A stretch of DNA of 64,000 bases. Origin: Whalleya microplaca (lineage: Eukaryota > Ascomycota > Sordariomycetes > Xylariales > Xylariaceae). The notes beneath the pieces are model-generated. The model did not search any database. It saw only the letters and a list, made by a program, of their open reading frames with translations, and was not told the origin of the DNA. Both the position numbers and the translations under genes were made by a program. Location: positions 186,001 through 250,000 of the forward strand of contig MU385728.1 of the NCBI GenBank assembly GCA_022497155.1, read 5' to 3'. Below, piece after piece: positions 55,827 through 64,000 of the stretch (the first letter of the stretch is position 1; each line of letters starts with the position of its first letter).

Positions 55827-57204
55827 ATGACAACTGCTCTTGCACTTGGACTTGCACAACCAGGCGACTCGGAAGCTGAGACCAAAATCATCACTGCCTT
55901 GCAATCGCTTGCGGATGGATCATTAGATCCGGTCTCTGTTGCACAAGCTATTGATCAAATCATTGTTCTCGACTGTCAAGAAGCCTATAAATCTTATACG
56001 ACAAAAGAAAAGCATGCCCAGAAACAACTCAAAAATAGCACAGTTCCTGCTCCCCAGCCCATCGGCTGGATTAATTTTTTATGGGACTGTTTAGGAAAGG
56101 CAGCCATGAAGGTGCCAGCTGCTCATTCTGGTCAGGACCGCCTCATCTATCTCGTGGAAGAGCTTGAACGCCTGCCATGTGACAAGGGCTGTAATTCAGG
56201 GCTTGGAAATATATCAATTCAGCAATAATTCTCTAGGCCCTCTGAGGGTGCTTGTTGCTCTAAGTTTCAATCTGAGTTTGAGGTTCGGCGACAGGTTTTT
56301 ATAGACCTGCTGCCGCGGTACGTATTCCTGGTACGTATTTAGTCTGTTGCCGACGTAGCCGCCGTCTGGTGATTATACCTTTTGTTAGGTAGTCATACAT
56401 TCCAACAGTATCGAAGAACATCCAACAGCACCCAATATATGTACTCGTGCAGCATTCCTGCATCTCGTATAGCTTCCAACAGGTCTTGGCTCCAATAGCC
56501 GTGTGACATGCCACGCCACATTGTTCCATGGCTTGCGTCAGGTCATCTTGCGGAAAAGGAAATCTGGAATTTGACTCCAGCTACCAAGTGCCAAGAATTA
56601 GAACAGCGGCTGTGGGAACTCGACCAAGGTGAGCTTTCAGGCATCATGTAGAATACCCCTTTGGGACTTGCAAGTCTGAACAATCTTGCAGGGACTTTCA
56701 CTGGCACACATCAGAGAAGAAGATCCTACGACTGCCCTTGAATGAATCAATTTCTCAGCGTTCCTCGCACGCTTGCTAGCAAGTAGCGTAGTCGATACCA
56801 CGCGGTTAAGTGCTCTGACTCGACCATCCTCCTTTGCGACGCCCTTTTCTTCATTTTCGAGAAAGTATGTCGATCCCGGCGAGGCTACACGCCATTTCGA
56901 GCCATATACTTCGGCAGCCACACAATAGATTCTATTCGCTACCGATACATTATATGAGATATATGAAAAGGACGTGCTTGCCGAAATCGGCAAGCAAAGG
57001 TGGACCCGACAGCTATGGGAGAGCTGGAGGAAAAACTTCGAAGTTGTCTCCAAGCAAGAAGGTTTTAGTTTACAAGCTCACAACTATAACACACTAGCGA
57101 TAGGTCGCATGAGCCAGTTGGAAGAATGTGGTATTGGAAGTAACGAGAGCATAGTCCAGAAGTTTGGGTTCATTTTACCAGAAGAGAGCGAAGAGGTAGA
57201 GTGA
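55827..57204 (+). pseudogene. DUF3632-family gene disrupted by a solo LTR and stop codons
   Basis: The reading frame from ATG 55827 (MTTALALGLAQPGDSEAETK) shows GWINFLWDCLGKAAMKVPAA and QDRLIYLVEELERLP. It is then interrupted at 56178 by a 331-base LTR. Past the LTR the same frame resumes with RHIVPWLASGHLAEKEIWNL and LEQRLWELDQ. A later frame has NFSAFLARLLASSVVDTTRL and SALTRPSSF, then TLYEIYEKDVLAEIGKQRW, ending at 57204. These are hallmarks of the fungal DUF3632 family (function unknown). In that last part TGA at 56743 and TAG at 56926 stand where Trp is expected. The element plus one target copy is 336 bases, a multiple of three, and the frame matches on both sides. A frame change near 56629-56692 may be an intron or a further lesion. 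Confidence 0.8.
56178..56508. mobile_element. Solo LTR (copy 2) with perfect 5-base target duplication
   Basis: 331 bases, TGTGACA at both ends, flanked by TGCCA at 56173-56177 and 56509-56513. It is homologous over its full length to 3579-3898, in the same orientation, with the last 80 or so bases identical. It contains the palindromic-looking core CTGCTGCCGCGGTACG. It interrupts the DUF3632 gene. Confidence 0.85.
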
Positions 57205-57775
57205 TTCATGCATCTGTAAACTGTATATTCATCTCTACCAATTGAGTGGGTGGCGTGGCCGTGGTCAATGCGGACAGCATCGATATCTTTCCGAATGCCC
57301 TACACTTCAAAGCTCAGCCACCTTCAAAGCTCAGCCACCTTCAAAGCTCAGCCACCTTCAAAGCCCAGCCACTAATAAAACTCAACATCAGAGATATTAT
57401 CTTGATTGTTGTCATGAATCTTCTCCTCACGATTTCTAATATTGTACTTACGGTGGCTCACTCGAGAATTTCACACATCCCCCTTTGTCCTTGGCATCTT
57501 CCTATTTATATGTCAGTGCCTATATCACAAGAACTTGAATCGCATTGTTTTCGGACAGAGGCTTAAGGATAGTACAGTTGTCTATGCTATTTTTCGTGGG
57601 GGCGGGGAAGGGGGGGTGTGATGTTATTGAATTTCCTGCGGGATCCCCGAATACGTCAAATTGGTCTTCAGCAAGAATTGAAGGGCCGAATGTTAAGTTA
57701 CCCCGCGTACCCAAACTGCGACATTCATAGGCCTTTCAATCATTCTTCCTCTCGACTTTTATTCTAAGCCAAGCT
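57205..57775. other. Intergenic spacer with a 17-base minisatellite
   Basis: 571 bases between the DUF3632 pseudogene and the Dal5-type transporter. It contains the four-copy repeat and a G-run near 57598-57616. No gene is supported. Confidence 0.5.
57306..57373. repeat. Four tandem copies of a 17-base unit
   Basis: The unit TTCAAAGCTCAGCCACC occurs four times in a row; the last has two substitutions. It lies between the DUF3632 pseudogene and the next transporter. Confidence 0.92.
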
Positions 57776-59504
57776 ATGGAGGCAAAAACACCTTACGATG
57801 AAGGATGTTATCCCGATCAAGGTGATAAGAAAGCTGCCGCCGTCAATGTTGATGAGCCCACTATGGCGGACTGGTCTGAAGTGGAAGAACGAGCGGTGAA
57901 ACGGAAGTATGTCACTCATCTGCCAGGCATCTCCAGAATTACCTCATTCTTCAGTTGAAGATCTAATAATGTCTAGGCTCGATTTCATATTGCTACCCGT
58001 TTTGGGCTTCGCGTTCTTTGCACTTCAAATGGACCGTGGAAACATCTCGAATGCCTTAACAAGTACCATTACGCAAGACTTGGGAGTTGATACAAATCAG
58101 ATTAACGTCGGGAATAGCCTTTTGTCAGCTGGTATCGTTCTTTTGGAAATTCCCTCTAATATATTACTGCAACGAATAGGGCCTCGAATATGGTTGTCTG
58201 GTCAAATTGTGGCCTGGGGTCTGGTCGCTACATTCCAGAACTTCATCACGAATTATGGCGGTTATTTAGCTACTCGAATACTTCTCGGTCTTTGCGAGGC
58301 TGGCTTCATTCCCGGTGCGCTATTTACAATCACGACATTCTATAAGGAATCAGAGTCTAGCCTAAGATTTTCCATATTCTTTCTTGGAAATCTCCTTGCT
58401 TCGGCAACAACTTCTCTTATTGGTGCTGGTATTCTTAGTATGGGAGATCGATACGGTGTTCCTGGCTGGAGATGGTTGTTCATAAGTATATCCCCATATA
58501 AGTATCTCTTTAATATTGTCACCTCTGATCTAACCGTACTCGCTGGTTTCAGTCGAGGGAGCTATTACTATAGGAGGGGGCATTATTTTCGCCCTCTTTA
58601 TCCCTCCATCGCCCAGAAACGGATTTCCCCTCATTAGCTTCGGCCGTTGGTCTTATTTCGACAAGCGGGAGACATACATCTTGGTTCGCCGTGTAATCCT
58701 CAACGATCCCACCAAGATTACCAATCATCTTCACATCTCCGGTCAGGATGTCTGGACGACTGTCAAGAATCCCAGAATATTGGTGCACGTAGTCATTACG
58801 ATAACTTCTGTAATACCTGCAAATGCGATCAACACTTATGGCCCCAGTGTTATCAAGAGTATAGGTTACGACACTGTAAGAGCAAATGTCATGGCTAGTG
58901 TGGGCGCATTCATTTCTGTGGTGGCCGTCGTGATATTAGGCTGGATATGCAATATTTCGGGAAAGAGGGGACCGGTGCTATTATTCGTGAGCTTCTGGAA
59001 CCTAATTGCTTACACATGTCTCAGAGAGGCATGGAAATGGAGTCCTGGTAGGAAGTACGCTGCCGTTGTTTTCTCCATAGCGATGAACTCTATAGTCTCT
59101 ATCCTCAACATAGGCTGGCTGTCTGCAAACTGCCAACGTCCCCAGCAGCGGAGTATTGCTATGGCGTAAGTCTTTTCGTCTTCTGCTCGGTCATTTCCTT
59201 CGCGAATCTGTATCACTTACATCTTTTCTTTAGAATGATCATCATGGGCGCAAATGTTGCAGGTATTGCGGCTAGTCAGATTTTCCGCACTCAGGATGCT
59301 CCGTTATATTTAAACGCCTTTACAGCCTGTATAGTGCTTTCTGCCGTGGTGGTGGCTGAAGTTATCGCGCAGAGCACATGGTATTTAATCAGCAACCGAA
59401 AATCAGAAACAAATGGGGATGGACCTCTTGTGGAAGGTCAATCAGATGGAACACCTGATGGACAGAGAACAAAATTAATGAAGAAATGGAGGTGGACATG
59501 GTAA
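57776..59504 (+). CDS. MFS anion:cation symporter, allantoate-permease (Dal5) type
   Basis: Model join(57776..57906,57977..58485,58553..59165,59234..59504), 507 residues, all GT-AG and in frame. The N-terminus is hydrophilic and acidic (EAKTPYDEGCYPDQGDKK). The membrane part starts with LLPVLGFAFFALQMDRGNIS, whose MDRGNISNA segment is the Dal5-family TM1-2 loop. It continues with LLEIPSNILLQRIGPRIW, RILLGLCEAGFIPGALF, WRWLFIIEGAITIGG, a long central loop (RVILNDPTKITNHLH) and PLYLNAFTACIVL. About twelve helices fit the 507 residues. Relatives import carboxylates, vitamins or allantoate at the plasma membrane; the substrate cannot be read here. No truncation is seen. Confidence 0.9.
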
Positions 59505-61497
59505 AGTCGAACACGGTAGGCGTCTGTGGGGTCCTGGGAGTATGATAATAGTGCTACTTTACAGACCATTAATTCTTCGCAACTTAAATCACAACAGCCC
59601 CTTGCTTCCTGCTTATTGTCGTGCAGGATTCTAACAACACACTAGCAATGACGTGCCAAGAGTATCAAAGATGGTTGGCTATTCTTAGAAATGGCTAGAC
59701 TTACATCATTCTCGATTAGATTCGTCGGAAGTGTGCACGGTCATAGAGCATAACTACTCAAATCCACGTCGTGTGTTTAGCTGGGAGACTTTCATAGTCT
59801 TGAAGTCATTAGGTTGCCTAGCATGCCAGGTGGTGGTAAAGTCGTCTTCTTCGCAGCATAGACCCCTAGTTCCGTAAATGGTGGACAACAATTTGAAGAG
59901 AACCCCATCATACATTAGGACAAAGGTATCAGTTACGAATACAATAATCTCATAACTGACATTCATAGAAACCCCTTTCTCTCCTTTTGCGGTAATGAAA
60001 TCTGGCTATAATTGTCGGAATAGGGGTGACTAGTAATTCAGGTGCCTGGTATACGCCCTACACCCTGTGACTGTATATCTTGGGGGGCAGAGCCCCCAAG
60101 TACTCTAGCGATGATACTTTCTTAATAATAACTACCGTGACACTCATAACCTGCGTCTTTTCAATCAATAGTGAAGTAACGAATATGAAACCTCTGCTCG
60201 TCCATGAATAATGTAACTATGCCAGCATCCCTGCTATGAGTATTGCGAGGTAAGCAAGTCCAATTTGTGCATCATAGCACTAGTAATGCCTATACACCAA
60301 GAGCCACGATAAGCAAGAGATATTTTGAAATATGAGCACTACTGTAGTACCCCCTATTTGTCGTTCATACTGTAGGGTTGTTTGGCCTACATCGACCATT
60401 TCAATATACACATCCTGTAGCTGCTATTCAGAGAAATTAGTATTGTTAGTCTATATGATTTTTACTCGGAAATTTAATAGTATAAGATGACTGCCCCTTA
60501 ATATCATCGCTCCTATCCTATTGGCTGCACCCAAAGTTCACTACATCTGTTGAATATTGCCTCTTCATGGCGGGCACCAGCATATTGTGCATAGACTGTG
60601 AAAGATGACGGAGTCGATGAGCTTGAGCTTGATCACGCGACCCTTGATAATCGAAGCCATTGAAGATATAGGTGCTTAGCGTCCTATATCGATCACGACA
60701 CCCCACCGCTCTCGAGAGGTTACCGTCTTTGAGTTCTTTAGCTCCTGATCTGATCGAGTACACAGTTCATAAATACCCTTTAGATCTTATATTGAATGGT
60801 TATCATGTATGCTTACGTGCTTATCACCGGAGCTTGGCAGAAGAAAAACGACGCCGCCATTACAATTTCAGCAGTGGCGCTTTATATACTCTGTGACAGA
60901 GACTAATATGCCATTGCCTGAGTGGTTTTACAGACCAGTAAGGCCCCATACCGCTTCTTCCTCCTATACCATCAACTTCAGAGGCATTTACGAAATTACG
61001 ACCCGTAGTCGTATCGAAAAGTTCTTCCACCCGCCTCCCTAAAACAAAAGAAAAAAAGAATTTGATGTGATTTTATTTGATTTTATATAGCATTTAATTT
61101 TTTTATAGATAAGGCAGTCCAGGTTAGCAGATGGGATTTCGAACGGAGCTTGTATCGGAAGCGGCGCTTCAAAACCACGCAAACATATCGGCCTCTAATA
61201 GGCAAACCTATTGGCAAACCTGCTACGGCTCAGGCCTCCCTCCCCAATATACGCACTAAACTTATCTCCTGAATGCCCTAAAGTGTACTGTAGATAAATA
61301 AATCAAAAGAGAAACGGGCTTACTGTGTAGCCTAATACAGGTATTACACAAAGCGTATCTTTATGCAGTAATGCGGGGTTTGCCGATCCTGGGGTCTGAG
61401 CTTCGCCTCGAAACAACAAAACGTGTCATATCTAGTCATATCGTGTCGAATGTGTGGTTACTACAACCACAGTTATTCTGTCGTCTATCCGTCCAGA
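59505..61497. other. AT-rich intergenic region, no supported gene
   Basis: 2 kb between the transporter and the 2EXR gene. It contains the hairpin at 60079-60100, an A-run near 61043-61057 and short ORFs without domains. Confidence 0.5.
60079..60100. other. Short GC hairpin CTTGGGGG/CCCCCAAG
   Basis: A perfect 8-bp stem with a 6-base GCAGAG centre, in otherwise AT-rich DNA. The pattern resembles small GC clusters or termini of a short element; no flanking duplication was noticed. Confidence 0.5.
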
Positions 61498-62940
61498 ATG
61501 GCTCTAGCAATCCGGTCGATTCATTTTGCAAGCCAAGCTATGCCGGCCTCCAAAGAGAACCAATTCTGTTTATTTGGTCTCCTGCCTCTGGAGATCCGGC
61601 GGATCATTTACATCCTCGCCACACCGCCACGGGTCGTGCATGTGACAGAGGATGGACACGATACAGATGACTGGCACCGGAGGTACGACGAATTCGCCAA
61701 AGCATGTCGCGATATGTCGGTCCATTTCAAACTGCACCCTGACATTGCGTACTTTGCTCATAACTGGCTCGCGCGAATTGGGTGGTCCTTATCTCAACGC
61801 GGACACCGACAAACCACTCTCGACTCGTATGGATTTACTTCTACGAGGAAAAGATATTCTCCATGGGTGGCAACAGAACATTTGCCAGAAATACCGTCAC
61901 TATGGCTACTGGATCATCCTAGAGAAGCGTGGGCTATGACCCGGAGTGCGTCTTTGACTGCCAACGCGCCTATCCCAGCGCTTTTACACGTCTGTTCCGA
62001 GTCCCGCGAGGTACTCCAGAGCTACGGATATCAACTAGCATTCGGTACTCGCACGCATGAACCGCGAACATGGTTCCATTTCAAGCGAGATACGCTCTAC
62101 ATTGACTACGGCGAGCCAGGCGAGCAGCGGCTATTATCGGGCGGAAGCTGGGATGTAGGGCAATTCCGCCCTGCGGATCTGCGTCGGGTTGAAAAGCTGG
62201 CTCTGAACGGCGGACTTTGGGCACTGTTTTCACAGGTCGATCAGACGTTGAATTTGCTACGGCTGCTTCCCAACGTCCAGGAGCTATCCCTTGTCGAGTG
62301 GGACCCCTATGTCGTCAATGATTGGATCGAGGGTAACTCGCACCACAAACTACCCCAGCCCCAACCTGAGGATGAGCACGGAGGTGGACCCGGGGAACAC
62401 TATGTATGCGTACCAGTCGATGAGATTGATTTCATCACCGATATGCGCCCGTACCGGTGGCACGACGCAAGTCATTGCTGGACGGTCTATTATCGCGTAA
62501 AGGGACACAAGAAAGACGACGGTCTGAAACCGCACATGTCTTATTTCGAGTACGCAGCCTGGTCTTTCGAGCAATATCTTCACTCCAAGCGCCGGGAGCA
62601 CCCGACGACGAACAGCTCGACGACGGCGGCCTCGTACAACATACCCAAGGTCACGATCACGCACATGTGTGCGCTATCGAAGACCCGCCACATCTTCGCC
62701 ATGCGCCGCTACTTCTGGACCCAGTTCCTCGACACCAAGGCCCGCGCCGAGGCCAAAGGGCAGGCGGCTGGGGAAGCGGGTCCCGGGGCCCAGCCGTCGC
62801 GCGACGAACGCTCGGCATTCTACCGCCTAGACCGCGAGGATACCCCCGAGCGCAAGGAATTCACCTTCCCGCTCACACCGGGAGAGCTGTGGTGGATCAA
62901 GAAGGCGAGAGTGTTTCCGCCGCAGTTTGAGATCATCTAG
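61498..62940 (+). CDS. 2EXR-domain protein (F-box-like)
   Basis: A single-exon ORF of 480 residues from ATG 61498, chosen for its Kozak context (A at -3, G at +4); an in-frame ATG at 61450 also exists. The 2EXR domain starts at about residue 20 with FCLFGLLPLEIRRIIYILAT, followed by the RVVHVTEDG strand. It includes IPALLHVCSESREVLQSYGY and the strand DTLYIDYGE that closes the domain. The C-terminal half has WDPYVVNDWIEGN, an extended charged region and the motif ELWWIKKARVFPPQFE. 2EXR proteins are numerous in Pezizomycotina and are thought to be F-box-related; partner and substrate are unknown. The last 500 bases are clearly more GC-rich than the first part. Confidence 0.85.
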   Translation: MALAIRSIHFASQAMPASKENQFCLFGLLPLEIRRIIYILATPPRVVHVTEDGHDTDDWHRRYDEFAKACRDMSVHFKLHPDIAYFAHNWLARIGWSLSQRGHRQTTLDSYGFTSTRKRYSPWVATEHLPEIPSLWLLDHPREAWAMTRSASLTANAPIPALLHVCSESREVLQSYGYQLAFGTRTHEPRTWFHFKRDTLYIDYGEPGEQRLLSGGSWDVGQFRPADLRRVEKLALNGGLWALFSQVDQTLNLLRLLPNVQELSLVEWDPYVVNDWIEGNSHHKLPQPQPEDEHGGGPGEHYVCVPVDEIDFITDMRPYRWHDASHCWTVYYRVKGHKKDDGLKPHMSYFEYAAWSFEQYLHSKRREHPTTNSSTTAASYNIPKVTITHMCALSKTRHIFAMRRYFWTQFLDTKARAEAKGQAAGEAGPGAQPSRDERSAFYRLDREDTPERKEFTFPLTPGELWWIKKARVFPPQFEII

Positions 62941-64000
62941 GCTCGCGGTAGAGCAGATAGGTTTGAGCGTGCAGAACTTGATTGGCACCCTAGCAGTGGT
63001 TATTGGAGAGCTGGTCTCCCGAACAGATACCCCCGGCGTTACTTAGACGGGTGTTGTACTTGATATTGGAGGGACCGGGAGACAGAAACATGTAACATAA
63101 TGAAGAGTTGTAAGCAACTATGTGTTAGCGACTTGCCTTGGCAGTGATTCGGATTACGCATGACCAGCATGGTCTTTGTAAAATAGGTGTGAGTTTAACT
63201 CCACATGTTGACTTTATGCCTAGAAGATTCTGGCCGTATAAATCTGATAATAATGTAATTAACGAGTTTCTTTGACATCTTATAGAATAGCTGGTTTCTC
63301 AGCACTAGCACTCTACACAACGTATTGCGTACTTCTTCACAATGATCCAATGTACCAGCATTGTTCTGAGTATGCTCTACTCACTAACTGATCACTTCAT
63401 GTGATATCTCTTGGAGGGCTTTCGAGCGCAGTGTTTCTTCTTTTGCTGACCGGCACGCTTGTGAGTAGGACAGCAGAATAACTACTCGATAGCTGCATGG
63501 TAGACGCTTCGAAACCCGTAGTTACCCTGGGAACTTAGTGGACAAACCTCCATGTCTATGATGCTATGAGGTATTCCATGACAAAGTGTGCTTTATGATA
63601 GGTTTCTGTCTCTCCTCTTGATATTTTCTTGTGGCCAAGGAGAAGAGGTTACGAGGCGCATTCGGATTGATAGCTGAGATCAGACAGACCATAGTGTCTT
63701 ATAGAATATGAATTGTGTTAATTACAATTAGATATACGTGATGCAGCTTAGACCCCTTGATGTATCATATCATATATGCAGAAGTCAAGTGATTGCTGCT
63801 GCTGCACGTTTTCTCATGAACAGGAAAAAACGCATGGTAGCTACTGCATGAGCTAGAAGCGAGGCGGCAGTCTATGGTAGAAGATGTGTCCTATTTATTC
63901 CCCGACTTGGTATACAGGGTGGGATATGCATGGGGTAAGCTCAATGATCATAGTCTCTCTCTTCCGTTTTCATAGTTCTGCTATATCCCTTCTCAATGAT
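62941..64000. other. AT-rich terminal region, no supported gene
   Basis: 3' flank of the 2EXR gene and AT-rich DNA to the window edge. Only very short ORFs were noticed. Confidence 0.5.

Overview
The window is nuclear DNA of a filamentous ascomycete (Pezizomycotina, probably Sordariomycetes). Three things support this: short GT-AG introns of about 50-250 bases with CTRAC-type branch sites, compact multi-exon genes separated by AT-rich spacers, and a gene set typical of moulds (Zn2Cys6 factor, hacA with its Ire1 intron, Ski2, Csm3, NmrA-like protein, MFS sugar and allantoate-type transporters, small secreted Cys-rich proteins, a 2EXR protein). The order is not certain; Xylariales is a guess from overall gene style. 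I see no rRNA, CRISPR array or biosynthetic cluster.

Layout. 0.25-2.1 kb: membrane-anchored lectin-like protein. 2.3-3.3 kb: decayed or multi-exon unknown gene on the minus strand. 3.6 kb: a solo LTR. 6.0-8.8 kb: eight-exon Zn2Cys6 transcription factor. 9.2-21 kb is the housekeeping core: complex I 21-kDa subunit, Csm3, tRNA-Ser(AGA), Ski2, a small Cys-rich conserved-looking protein missed by simple ORF calling, and an ESCRT-III protein of Did2/CHMP1 type. 21-26 kb is gene-poor. 26.3-27.9 kb: hacA, the unfolded-protein-response bZIP factor, with a readable 20-base Ire1 intron.

From 28 kb onward the window looks accessory: small secreted proteins at 29.7, 32.6 and 53.8 kb, a Gal80-like oxidoreductase, an unknown 350-residue protein, an NmrA-like protein, a hexose-type transporter, two unknown genes, a Dal5-type transporter and a 2EXR protein. 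They are separated by long AT-rich spacers holding a MITE, a 66-base inverted-repeat insert, minisatellites, a second solo LTR and two decayed genes. The pseudogenes are a cupin at 51.7 kb and a DUF3632 gene at 55.8 kb. Several of their stops are explained by TGG to TAG or CAG/CAA to TAG/TAA, as expected from repeat-induced point mutation.

The main observations are: (1) hacA, whose unspliced frame stays open about 280 codons past the Ire1 intron, overlapping the induced C-terminus and continuing beyond it; (2) a solo LTR with a 5-base target duplication inside a DUF3632 gene; (3) a RIP-like decayed cupin; (4) a 473-base MITE with about 48-base terminal inverted repeats; and (5) two genes (lectin, sugar transporter) whose best splice models leave conserved-looking peptide in the intron, out of frame.
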